Assembly: GCA_964480825.1 (NCBI GenBank)
Contig: CAYZRJ010000003.1
Location: 1-33,954, forward strand
Source of the DNA: CAYZRJ01 sp964480825
Lineage (GTDB): Bacteria > Patescibacteriota > WWE3 > UBA101185 > UBA10185
DNA: 33,954 nt
Reading direction: 5' to 3'
Shown here: positions 7,714 through 15,462 of the stretch, piece by piece
Layout: each line of letters starts with the position of its first letter
How positions within the stretch are numbered: the stretch's first letter is position 1
Program-made: the position numbers and the translations under genes
Notes under the pieces: generated by a model
What the model was told of the DNA's origin: nothing
The model's input: only the letters and a program-made list of their open reading frames with translations
The model's database searches: none

Positions 7714-8343
7714 ATGAGTCCCATAACCTTATATAGAAAACAAAGACAAATTTTAGATTTTATTTCGCAGTATATTCAAAAGAATAATTACTCCCCCACA
7801 CTACAAGAGATAGCTGCCGCTATGAATTTATCTTCACTTGCCACTGTTTTCGAGCATCTGCAAGCTTTAGAAAAAAAAGGTGTAATTAGACGCTTCGAAG
7901 GTACCGTCAGAGGCATTGAAGTTGTTGATCAAGGTTTCAACTCCTCTCTATCCGGAATAGAATTACCGATCATCGGATTTATTGCGGCCGGTGAACCAAT
8001 CGACGCGATTGAAAATCCTATTGACACCGTTATGGTTGCCCCGGACATGGTTTCAAAGTCTAAACGATGCTATGTATTGCAGGTTCGCGGTGACTCGATG
8101 ATCCAAGAAGGAATTTTCGACGGAGATTATGTTGTTTTACAAAGCCAAGAGGTAGCAAACGACGGCGAGATTATTGTTGCTTTGATAGATGATATGTTTG
8201 CAACCTTAAAAAAGTATTATCACGAAAAAGATGGCCGAATTAGACTACAACCTGCAAATGACAAAATGGATCCTATTTATGTAAACGCAAGTCAATTAAA
8301 GATTCAGGGTAAAGTGACGGGTGTAATTAGAAGATTTAATTAA
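7714..8343 (+). CDS. lexA: LexA repressor, self-cleaving S24 family
   Basis: LexA represses DNA-damage genes until RecA filaments trigger its self-cleavage. The 209-aa protein has the expected two parts. Residues ~1-70 form a winged helix-turn-helix (YSPTLQEIAAAMNLSS...LQALEKKGVIRR), and ~80-209 form the S24 peptidase domain. The cleavage site is Ala92-Gly93 in GFIAAGEPI, the catalytic Ser is S128 in RGDSMIQEG, and the catalytic Lys is K166 in MFATLKKYY, so autocleavage should be intact. Its proximity to uvrB and uvrA supports an SOS-like response here. RecA is not in the window. It ends in the palindrome TTAATTAA (8336-8343), whose two halves provide the stops of lexA and of convergent dedA. 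Confidence 0.93.
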   Translation: MSPITLYRKQRQILDFISQYIQKNNYSPTLQEIAAAMNLSSLATVFEHLQALEKKGVIRRFEGTVRGIEVVDQGFNSSLSGIELPIIGFIAAGEPIDAIENPIDTVMVAPDMVSKSKRCYVLQVRGDSMIQEGIFDGDYVVLQSQEVANDGEIIVALIDDMFATLKKYYHEKDGRIRLQPANDKMDPIYVNASQLKIQGKVTGVIRRFN

Positions 8344-8959
8344 GCTTTTTCTCTTTGTATAAATGTAATAAAGGTGGCAAAACGGAAGCTACGATGATTA
8401 TTAAAACAATAGGTAAAATATATTTATCAACATCCGGGATAATCGAGCCTAAAAAATAACCCAAAAACGCCATTCCCCAAACCCAAAGGGTTCCGCCCAT
8501 AATGTTAAAAAATAAAAATCTTCCGTAGTGCATGGTTCCGATTCCGGCGACTATTGGCGCGAATGTTCTAATCACGGGCATAAAACGAGCTAAAACAATC
8601 GCCTTCCCACCATGCTTTTCATAAAAGTTTTGCGCCTTTATTAAGTTTTCAGGATGAAATAAGAGAGAATTTTCGCGTTTGAATAAAGCCTTTCCTGCTT
8701 TTTTGCCAAACATATAACCAACAGAATCTCCAAATATAGCGGCAAACCAGCAACCAAGAACTAATGCCCAAATATTAAAGAATTCAAAAGCCGGAGAAGC
8801 TAGCAAACCGGCAGTAAATAGCAGACTATCGCCGGGCAAAAAAAATCCGACAAGCAAGCCTGATTCTGCAAAAACTACTAAATAAACTCCGAATAGCCCG
8901 ATACTCTCTATAAAAGCTCTTAGATCATGGTTTAAAAATGATGAAATTATCTCCTGCAC
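8336..8959 (-). CDS. DedA family membrane protein
   Basis: A DedA/SNARE-associated (VTT-type) integral membrane protein of about 207 aa. Members are linked to undecaprenyl-phosphate or phospholipid recycling and membrane homeostasis. The family core is visible: ESGLLVGFFLPGDSLLFTAGLLA, then GDSVGYMFGKKAGKALF, then the conserved ARFMPVIRTFAPIVAGIGTM with the F-x-P and R of the family, and C-terminal hydrophobic helices ending in a short Lys-rich tail. GTG at 8959 is chosen because a -10 box TATCAT sits 6 nt upstream and the family starts near this point. The longer frame to 9103 would overlap the divergent phosphoglycerate mutase gene. A polyprenyl-carrier role would fit the glycan and peptidoglycan genes of the window, but that is inference. 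Confidence 0.88.
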   Translation of the reverse strand: MQEIISSFLNHDLRAFIESIGLFGVYLVVFAESGLLVGFFLPGDSLLFTAGLLASPAFEFFNIWALVLGCWFAAIFGDSVGYMFGKKAGKALFKRENSLLFHPENLIKAQNFYEKHGGKAIVLARFMPVIRTFAPIVAGIGTMHYGRFLFFNIMGGTLWVWGMAFLGYFLGSIIPDVDKYILPIVLIIIVASVLPPLLHLYKEKKLN

Positions 8960-8965
8960 TGAACC

Positions 8966-8980
8966 ATGATAACATATAAT
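8966..8980. promoter_or_regulatory. Back-to-back -10 boxes for dedA and gpmA
   Basis: Only 26 nt separate the two divergent start codons. On the + strand TATAAT (8975-8980) lies 5 nt before ATG 8986. On the minus strand TATCAT (8966-8971) lies 6 nt before GTG 8959. Both spacings predict leaderless mRNAs, and the -35 regions must lie inside the opposite gene's start; neither is strong. Confidence 0.5.
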
Positions 8981-8985
8981 CAGAG

Positions 8986-9672
8986 ATGATTGACCCAGCC
9001 ATATTACAAAAATATCCAAAAGAAAAAGTTGATGAAGCAATTGCGTTTTTAACCTACAAAAATAACGCAGTAATGCCAAAAGAAGAATTACAGGGAGTAC
9101 CAACTTTATATGTTTTCAGACACGGCCAGACTACTGACAACGCAGAAATGATTTTTAGCGGTTGGCGGGATGTGGGTTTAACTGAAAAAGGTGTCGGACA
9201 AGCCGAAGAATTAGCAGAGAAACTAAAAGACAAAAAAATAGACGTGTTAGTTACTTCCGACATGAAACGCGCACTGCACACCATGGAAATCGCCGTTTCA
9301 AAAAACGAACAAGCGAGAAAACTACAAATATTAAGCGACCCAAGAATTAAAGAGCGCCGCTATGGTGACTTACAAGGAACAAGCAAACTTCTATTACAAT
9401 TGGAAAACCCAGCACTATCGCACAGCTACAGAAGAAGTTACGATGTGATACCTCCAAACGGCGAGAGTATAGAAATGGTCGTAAAACGTGTGCAAGAGTT
9501 TATAGATGAGATTATTCCAAAAATGAAAACATTTAAAATCAATGTGGCGGTGTCTTGTCACGGTAATTCGATACGCGGGTTTAGACAACATTTTGAACAT
9601 TTATCTAACGAGCAAACAGCAACTATTGAAAGTCCACTTGGACAGGATTATTTGGCTTACGCGATAAAGTAG
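8986..9672 (+). CDS. gpmA: Phosphoglycerate mutase, histidine phosphatase family
   Basis: Likely interconverts 3- and 2-phosphoglycerate. The phosphorylated His is H46 in the FRHGQTTDN motif. FSGWRDVGLTEKG, ERRYGDLQG and PPNGESIEMVVKRV follow the pattern of 2,3-bisphosphoglycerate-dependent mutases (GpmA type), as does the second catalytic His in SCHGNSIRG. The length of 228 aa is normal, with an N-terminal extension of about 38 residues before the catalytic strand. The start is fixed by TATAAT 5 nt upstream. Enolase, the next enzyme of the pathway, lies convergently right behind it (stops 1 base apart), which strengthens the mutase call over a general phosphatase. Confidence 0.85.
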   Translation: MIDPAILQKYPKEKVDEAIAFLTYKNNAVMPKEELQGVPTLYVFRHGQTTDNAEMIFSGWRDVGLTEKGVGQAEELAEKLKDKKIDVLVTSDMKRALHTMEIAVSKNEQARKLQILSDPRIKERRYGDLQGTSKLLLQLENPALSHSYRRSYDVIPPNGESIEMVVKRVQEFIDEIIPKMKTFKINVAVSCHGNSIRGFRQHFEHLSNEQTATIESPLGQDYLAYAIK

Positions 9673-9673
9673 C

Positions 9674-10891
9674 TTACTCTGAAAAAATCTCCAAAAGCCT
9701 ATTATACTTAGCTACTCTTTCGCCTCTTGCGGGGGCACCTGCTTTCATAAAATCCGCATCAACAGCAACAGCCAGATCAGCGATAAAAGTATCCTCAGCA
9801 GTGTCTCCGCTTCGGTGGGAAATTATTGTAGACATTTTTGCTTCTTTTGCGATGCGAATAAATTCTAAGGTTTCTGTAACTGTACCGATTTGATTGGGTT
9901 TAACTATTACCGCGTTAGCTAACTGCTGTGAAATTACGTTTTTTAATATTTTGGGATTTGTCACACACAGATCATCTCCAACAACCATAAAAGACGATCC
10001 GGCGGTAAATTTTTTCCAAGCGGCAATATCTTTTTCATAGAACGGATCTTCGATATAGATTAGCTCAAATTCTTTTACTAATTTTTGATAGTACGATTGA
10101 AGTTGGTCGCTGGTCAGAACCAAAGTTTCTTCGGCAATGTTGTAGCTATTTTTTGTGTAAAATGATTCGGTGGCTACATCTATTCCGAAAAATAAATCTA
10201 TACCGGGTTTGTAATGTATAGACGCGGCCTCTCTAATCAAACCTAATGCCATTTCAACAGTTAAGCCGTTAGGAGCAAAGCCCCCCTCATCTCCGACACC
10301 AACGTCCAGTTTTTTTGAAAGTAATAATTTTTGTAAGTCATTGTAAACCGTTGCACCGATCTCAATGGATTCAATAACTTTTATATTTTTTGCCGGAATA
10401 ACCATAAACTCCTGAAAAGATAAATTGTTGTGCGCGTGTTTTCCTCCGTTAATGATATTGAAAATCGGAATTGGTAAAAGTAGCTCACCGCGGGTTTTTT
10501 GTTGGCCATGATACAAAAATGATAAATGTTCCCATAGCTCGATTTTTTTTGACATTGCCGCCGCTTTAGCAACAGCTTGAGAAACAGACAAAATACTGTT
10601 TGCACCAAGTAGGCTTTTATTTTCTGTGCCGTCTAATTTTATTAGTGTCTCATCGATATTTTTTTGATTTAATGAGTCCTTGCCGACGAGCGCGTCCTTT
10701 ATAATAGTTGTAACAATCTTTATAGCTTTATCCACAGGTACAGCTAACGCCTCTTTTTCTCCTTTCGAAGCTCCATCGGGAATTGTTTGCGCGCCGACAG
10801 AACCGTCATCTAGTATAACTTGTGTTTCTATTGTCCAGTCGGCTCGCGAGTTTAATATTTTATGACAGGTTATTGATGATATTTTTGGCAT
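9674..10891 (-). CDS. eno: Enolase (phosphopyruvate hydratase), divergent N-terminus
   Basis: Converts 2-phosphoglycerate to phosphoenolpyruvate. The 405-aa protein keeps the core: GGKHAHNN, the catalytic Glu in VGDEGGFAPN, metal ligands in GIDVATESF, YIEDPF and VVGDDL, the Lys in VKPNQIGT, SHRSGDT, and the final ARGERVAKYNRLL. Unusual points: the near-universal SRGNPTVE motif reads SRADWTIE (residues 15-22), the loop usually PSGAST reads PDGASK (38-43, metal-binding Ser42 kept), and NN-x-D-x-QEF has Ser for Asp. All catalytic residues I can place are present, so it is probably active. It begins 25 nt after the ppsA stop, likely in one transcript. Its product is the substrate or product of the PEP synthase next door. 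Confidence 0.92.
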   Translation of the reverse strand: MPKISSITCHKILNSRADWTIETQVILDDGSVGAQTIPDGASKGEKEALAVPVDKAIKIVTTIIKDALVGKDSLNQKNIDETLIKLDGTENKSLLGANSILSVSQAVAKAAAMSKKIELWEHLSFLYHGQQKTRGELLLPIPIFNIINGGKHAHNNLSFQEFMVIPAKNIKVIESIEIGATVYNDLQKLLLSKKLDVGVGDEGGFAPNGLTVEMALGLIREAASIHYKPGIDLFFGIDVATESFYTKNSYNIAEETLVLTSDQLQSYYQKLVKEFELIYIEDPFYEKDIAAWKKFTAGSSFMVVGDDLCVTNPKILKNVISQQLANAVIVKPNQIGTVTETLEFIRIAKEAKMSTIISHRSGDTAEDTFIADLAVAVDADFMKAGAPARGERVAKYNRLLEIFSE

Positions 10892-10916
10892 AAGTAAATC
10901 TGCGAAGAAAATTTAA

Positions 10917-13193
10917 TCACTTCTTCTTGCTTCGGGAACCAAGAAGTTTTTTCTCAGCTTCATAAACAATGTATCTGGTTTTATCAATTACATCCGGGCT
11001 CACCGAAACAGATGTACAACCCCATTTAACCAGCATTTCTACTAATTCCGGAAAAACGGATGGAGCTTGGCCACAAACAGAGCAGGTAACTTTTCGTTTG
11101 TGGCAGGTGGTAACAATTTTTTCCAATGATCTTAATACTGCCTCGTTCATTTCGCTGTATGAATCGGCAACTCGGTCGTTATCTCTGTCAACCCCCAAAG
11201 TTAACATTGTTAAATCATTAGTTCCTATTGATACACCGTCAACTCCCTCGTCTAAAAATTCATCCAGTAAAATAACGTTAGAGGGAATCTCAACCATCAT
11301 CCAAAACTTAAACATTCCGCTTCGGCGCAAGCCGCCTGCCGATAGTAGTTTTTTAACTTCTCGTAGTTGTTCGACCGTACGAACAAAAGGCATCATGACC
11401 CACAAATTTTTGTATCCGAGTTTGTTTCGAACTATTTTTATAGCTTCGACTTCCATCTCAAAAACTTCAGGTTCTTTTAGATAACGTGAAACTCCGCGGT
11501 AGCCGATCATTGGGTTTGGTTCTTCTTTTTCAAATTCTTTGCCTCCCTTTAGATTTGCGTATTCATTTGACTTAAAGTCGTTAAATCTATAAACAACCGG
11601 TCGCGGACTAAAAGCTTTGGCAAATTCTTCCAGACCTTCGGCCAGCTTATGAATAAATTCCTTTTGTTTTTTCTCTTTTACAAAAGCCATCGGATGTTTA
11701 CCGATGTTTGCGATTATAAATTCTGCGCGCAATAAGCCTATTCCATCAACATTTCTTTTTGACATGTCCCCTGCCAATTCCGGCTCGGCCAGATTCATAT
11801 AAACTTTGGTCGCAGTTTTTAGTTTCGATACGTCTACTTCATCGTAGATCGTACTCACAGCTTCTATTTTTGCTATATCCCCTTCGTAAACTTTTCCCGC
11901 GGCACCATCTACGGTAATTGTCTCACCCGTTTTTAGTATCTTAGTGGCGTGCTCTGTTCCTACAATCGCAGGAACTCCAAGCTCCCGGCTAACAATTGCG
12001 GCGTGACTGGTACGACCGCCAAGATCAGTAACAATTGCCGCCGCTCTTTTCATAGCCGGTACATAATCAGGATTTGTCATCTCAGCAACTAAAATATCGC
12101 CTTGTTTGACCTTGTTTATTTCCGAAGGATTTTTAATGATTATAACTTTTCCTGTTGCAACTCCCGGAGATGCCGCTAAACCCTCGAGTATGGCTTTTCC
12201 TGATTTTGACAAATCAATAGCTACAGCGTGTGAATGATCTTTATTTAAAGTTGTAACCGGCCGCGATTGAACAATATTAACTTTACCGTCTTCAATGCCC
12301 CACTCTATATCCTGCGGACGGCCGTAATGCTTTTCAATTTTCATACCGATGTGCGCCAACTCTAAAACGTATTTATTAGGTATTTTCTGAACCTCTTGGT
12401 ATTTTTTTGAAACAGGAGTATTTCCTGCCAAAGTTAATTGCCACGTTTGTTTTGAAACAAATTTATATGTAATTTTGCCTGATTTTTTATTTATTAAGTA
12501 TTGATCCGGCGTAACCTCGCCCGATACAACCGGCTGTCCAAGTCCATACGCGGCTTCTACGGACAACTCGTCCATGTTGTTTGTAACCGGATTCACCGTA
12601 AACATAATTCCTGAAAAATCAGATTGAACCATCAGTTGAATAGGAACAGCTATTCCTATTTTTAAATGAGAGTAATGGTTGGTTTCACGATAAAAAATCG
12701 CTCGCGCTTCAAAAAGAGACGCCCAACATTCCTGAACTTTTTTTACAACGTCTTTCCAACCTAAAATATTTAAATAGGTTTCTTGCTGCCCTGCAAATGA
12801 AGCATCAGGTAAGTCTTCGGCTGTGGCAGAAGAACGCACAGCGACATATCGGTCTTTATTAGCACACAACTGAAGGTAATGCTCTTTAATCTGCTCCTCC
12901 AACTCTTTTGGCATATTTGCGGCTCTAATCGCGATCTTTATGTTTTTGGAAGTGTCTTGAAGCTTTTGCGAGTCATTAACATCAAGACCCGCCAATTCGG
13001 TCATTATTTTGTTTTTAAGTGAGGTTGTAGCCAAAAAATCGTAATAAGCTTTTGCGGTGACAACAAATCCGTTCGGTACCGGAATTCCGGCATTTACCAT
13101 CTCTCCTAAGTTTGCTCCTTTACCTCCTACAAGCGGAATGTCTGCTTTATGAATATCCTTAAACCACAATAGATGGGCAGTCTTTTTGTTCAT
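10917..13193 (-). CDS. ppsA: Phosphoenolpyruvate synthase
   Basis: Makes PEP from pyruvate and ATP (releasing AMP and Pi), or may run in reverse in some fermenters. At 758 aa it has the family's usual size and order: an N-terminal nucleotide-binding domain (VGGKGANLGEMV, then AVRSSATAEDLPDASFAGQQ), a central phospho-His domain (GGRTSHAAIVSRELGVPA, the His being the carrier), and a C-terminal PEP/pyruvate-binding barrel with SIGTNDLTMLTLGVDRD and the CSVCGQAPS Cys loop. ATG at 13193 is preferred over the start at 13229 because a promoter (TTGAAT-N18-TACACT) lies 6 nt ahead of it and the family begins just before LxWFKDI. It shares a unit with eno downstream. Confidence 0.93.
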   Translation of the reverse strand: MNKKTAHLLWFKDIHKADIPLVGGKGANLGEMVNAGIPVPNGFVVTAKAYYDFLATTSLKNKIMTELAGLDVNDSQKLQDTSKNIKIAIRAANMPKELEEQIKEHYLQLCANKDRYVAVRSSATAEDLPDASFAGQQETYLNILGWKDVVKKVQECWASLFEARAIFYRETNHYSHLKIGIAVPIQLMVQSDFSGIMFTVNPVTNNMDELSVEAAYGLGQPVVSGEVTPDQYLINKKSGKITYKFVSKQTWQLTLAGNTPVSKKYQEVQKIPNKYVLELAHIGMKIEKHYGRPQDIEWGIEDGKVNIVQSRPVTTLNKDHSHAVAIDLSKSGKAILEGLAASPGVATGKVIIIKNPSEINKVKQGDILVAEMTNPDYVPAMKRAAAIVTDLGGRTSHAAIVSRELGVPAIVGTEHATKILKTGETITVDGAAGKVYEGDIAKIEAVSTIYDEVDVSKLKTATKVYMNLAEPELAGDMSKRNVDGIGLLRAEFIIANIGKHPMAFVKEKKQKEFIHKLAEGLEEFAKAFSPRPVVYRFNDFKSNEYANLKGGKEFEKEEPNPMIGYRGVSRYLKEPEVFEMEVEAIKIVRNKLGYKNLWVMMPFVRTVEQLREVKKLLSAGGLRRSGMFKFWMMVEIPSNVILLDEFLDEGVDGVSIGTNDLTMLTLGVDRDNDRVADSYSEMNEAVLRSLEKIVTTCHKRKVTCSVCGQAPSVFPELVEMLVKWGCTSVSVSPDVIDKTRYIVYEAEKKLLGSRSKKK

Positions 13194-13199
13194 AATAAT

Positions 13200-13229
13200 A
13201 GTGTAACAGCTAATTGATGCTAAATTCAA
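13200..13229 (-). promoter_or_regulatory. Predicted ppsA-eno promoter (leaderless)
   Basis: TTGAAT (13224-13229), 18-nt spacer, TACACT (13200-13205), then 6 nt to the ATG at 13193. No Shine-Dalgarno sequence lies in between. Confidence 0.55.
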
Positions 13230-13240
13230 TAAATAGCTAT

Positions 13241-14620
13241 TTAGATAAAAAGCCCATGTTTCGCTAAAAGCTTGGTCGTTTTTTCTAATATGCTTTCTAC
13301 TTCTGCCGCGTCTTTGCCTTCTGCGCGAAGACTAAGATAAGGTGAAGTATTTGAAGCTCTGATCAAAAACCACCCTGTTTGCGAAACTTTTACACGCGCA
13401 CCATCCGTTTCGTTAATATCGTCAAAACTTTTGTCGGCTCTAATTTCCTCAACTATTTTGGCGACAATATTAAATTTCTCTTTGTCGGAGCAGGTTACTT
13501 TTATTTCCGGCGTTGAAACCATTTTTGGAAATTCTGACATCAATACGGATAAGCTCAAACCTGTTTCATCCGCTATTTTTAACAACCTGCACGCCGCATA
13601 AATTCCGTCGTCATAACCTAAATAGTAATCTTTAAAATAAATGTGGCCCGATAACTCGCCGCCCAACAAAGCTCTGCCGCTATACATCTCGTCTAAAAAG
13701 AAAGATCTTCCCGTTCTCATCATCTTTGGAATTCCTCCCAATTCTTTTATATAGCTTTCAAGAATTTGCGAACTTTTTACGTCAAAAATGATCGTAGCCT
13801 TGGGGTTTTTGGACAAAACATCTTTAGCAAATAACAGCATCGTTTCGTCGGTCTTATATTGATTACCTTTTTCATCCATCCACCCCATCCTGTCGCCATC
13901 TCCGTCAAAACCTACTCCGATATCAGCGTTACTTTCAGTTACCTGTTCGATTAACTCAGAATAAAAATTACCCGATTCGGGATCAGAAACGCCCGCAGGA
14001 AAATCACTGTCTAAGTAACATCTCAAAGGAACTACCTCTGCTCCAATGTTTTCTAGTATTACGGGATAAATCTCACTTGTTGCTCCGTTGCCGCAATAAA
14101 CAACAATCTTTATTCTGCGTTTTAACCTAAACTTTGAGCTTACAAAATCGATATATTTTTGATTCAGACTTTCCTCTTTGTAACTTCCTTTTCCTATTTT
14201 AAAATCACCTTTTTTAACAATATCGTATAAACCGGTCAACTCGTCTCCGAAACAAGGAACGCCGTTTTTAAAATCTATTTTAATGCCGTTAAATTGGCTA
14301 GGATTGTGGCTCGCGGTGATATTTACAGAAGCATCTATGTTTTTCAGGAAAGTAAAATAGTGACACGCCGGCTCTACAGTTATTCCGTTGTTAACAACTG
14401 AAATTCCGGTAGAAAGCAACCCCGCCATTAGTCTATTAGCCAAAAACGCGGAACTTTCGCGGTTGTCTCTACCCACAACAACTCTTTTCAAACCTTTTTT
14501 ATGCAGTAACGTACCCAACGCTTTGCCGATTAATTCAGATCCCCGTTCATTTAACTCGTCAGGATACAGCCCCCGTATGTCGTAGGCCCTAAATATTTCT
14601 CGAAGCAGTTCTATGTTCAT
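13241..14620 (-). CDS. Phosphomannomutase/phosphoglucomutase
   Basis: An alpha-D-phosphohexomutase of 459 aa that moves phosphate between C6 and C1 of mannose or glucose, feeding nucleotide-sugar synthesis. The four family signatures are present in order: the phosphoserine loop TASHNPSQFNG, the metal loop GVGFDGDGDRMG, the sugar-specificity loop GGELSGHIYF, and the phosphate-binding RASNTSPYLSLRAEG. The start IFRAYDIRGLYPDEL is typical of PMM/PGM (AlgC/ManB-like) rather than phosphoglucosamine mutase, whose active loop and length differ. It follows the receiver gene by 11 nt and closes the minus-strand run from the cell-division genes. It could supply precursors for the glycan locus at 21-34 kb; exact substrate preference cannot be read from sequence. 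Confidence 0.88.
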   Translation of the reverse strand: MNIELLREIFRAYDIRGLYPDELNERGSELIGKALGTLLHKKGLKRVVVGRDNRESSAFLANRLMAGLLSTGISVVNNGITVEPACHYFTFLKNIDASVNITASHNPSQFNGIKIDFKNGVPCFGDELTGLYDIVKKGDFKIGKGSYKEESLNQKYIDFVSSKFRLKRRIKIVVYCGNGATSEIYPVILENIGAEVVPLRCYLDSDFPAGVSDPESGNFYSELIEQVTESNADIGVGFDGDGDRMGWMDEKGNQYKTDETMLLFAKDVLSKNPKATIIFDVKSSQILESYIKELGGIPKMMRTGRSFFLDEMYSGRALLGGELSGHIYFKDYYLGYDDGIYAACRLLKIADETGLSLSVLMSEFPKMVSTPEIKVTCSDKEKFNIVAKIVEEIRADKSFDDINETDGARVKVSQTGWFLIRASNTSPYLSLRAEGKDAAEVESILEKTTKLLAKHGLFI

Positions 14621-14631
14621 AGTAACTGCTG

Positions 14632-15033
14632 TTAATTTACAACTTTTATACCTGATTCCGGAGTTATTCCCAACAACGATGCGATCTTATCCGGCAATTC
14701 AGAAGGTACGACGTTGTATTTCATTAAATAATCGTCGGAACCAAGTTCTGTGGCGCGCCTGACATTTTCATCCGTACCAAAGTTGGTTAACATAACAATC
14801 TTTATATTTTTGGTATCTTCTGATTCTTTTAGTTCTTTTAAGATGTCCAATCCGCTCATTCCGGGCAGAATGATATCGAGTAAAATCAGGTCAGGTTTTT
14901 CGAGTTTAGCTTTTTCAACAGCTAACGAACCGTCGGCCACGTGAATTATATTATACCCACGCATACTCAAAGCCGCTGAAAATAAATTAAAAAACCCCTC
15001 GTCATCTTCAACAAATAATATCTTTTTGCTCAT
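14632..15033 (-). CDS. Stand-alone receiver-domain response regulator
   Basis: A single CheY-like receiver of 133 aa with no output domain. The acidic pocket is E9-D10-D11, the phospho-acceptor is D53 in LILLDIILPGMSG, the switch Thr is T83 in VMLTNFG, and the conserved Lys is K105 in DYLMKYN, so phosphorylation should be possible. No histidine kinase is in the window, so its partner is unknown. ATG at 15033 is preferred over the start at 15105, which would overlap yraN and precede the receiver fold; TATCAT lies 6 nt upstream of it. It sits between yraN and a phosphohexomutase in a cell-wall and division run, an odd place for a signalling protein. Confidence 0.88.
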   Translation of the reverse strand: MSKKILFVEDDEGFFNLFSAALSMRGYNIIHVADGSLAVEKAKLEKPDLILLDIILPGMSGLDILKELKESEDTKNIKIVMLTNFGTDENVRRATELGSDDYLMKYNVVPSELPDKIASLLGITPESGIKVVN

Positions 15034-15039
15034 ACATTG

Positions 15040-15069
15040 ATGATACATTACGACAAAGTTAAAAAGCAA
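15040..15069 (-). promoter_or_regulatory. Possible internal promoter for the receiver gene (leaderless)
   Basis: TATCAT (15040-15045) ends 6 nt before the ATG at 15033, with a weak TTGCTT (15064-15069) at 18-nt spacing inside the end of yraN. The pattern matches the other short-spaced starts in the window. Confidence 0.4.
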
Positions 15070-15421
15070 GAACGTTTTTGTAGTGCTCAATCCAAACCTG
15101 CGCACCGTCTTGAGTAATGCACACCAGATCCAACTGCCATCGTTTTACCTTATATTTTGATAGAAAAAAGTATATCGCGCGCAAAAGTTTCCTCTGCTTA
15201 TTTTTACTAAAAAGCTCGACCGGATTACAATAAGATGTGTTATTTACCGACTTTACTTCAATAAATACCAATTTACCGTCTAATCCCGCGACTAAATCTA
15301 TTTCACCCCAATTGCAATACCAATTTTTGCATAAAATTTTGTAACTCTGCTTTTTAAGATATTCGGAGCATACGGCCTCTCCCAGCTTTCCTTTTTGATA
15401 ATTATTTCTTTGTTCGTACAC
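15059..15421 (-). CDS. yraN: YraN/UPF0102 family nuclease-like protein
   Basis: A 120-aa member of UPF0102, a family with a Holliday-junction-resolvase/restriction-endonuclease-like fold and no settled function. The hallmarks are GKLGEAVCSEYLKKQSYKIL at the N-terminus, NWGEIDLVAGLDGKLVFIEVKS (the GEIDLV...FIEVK metal-binding core), and a C-terminal basic helix region (NKQRKLLRAI). It starts with GTG. It stands 41 nt downstream of ftsI and 25 nt upstream of the receiver start; the short gap to ftsI holds nothing obvious. Confidence 0.9.
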   Translation of the reverse strand: MYEQRNNYQKGKLGEAVCSEYLKKQSYKILCKNWYCNWGEIDLVAGLDGKLVFIEVKSVNNTSYCNPVELFSKNKQRKLLRAIYFFLSKYKVKRWQLDLVCITQDGAQVWIEHYKNVLAF

Positions 15422-15462
15422 AAGTTATGAAAACAATAATTTCGTTAAGAATAAAGGGAGTA

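Noticed and set aside
10969..11484. A 171-codon + strand frame opposite ppsA
   Set aside because: It is antisense to well-conserved ppsA motifs and has no start signal; a shadow frame.
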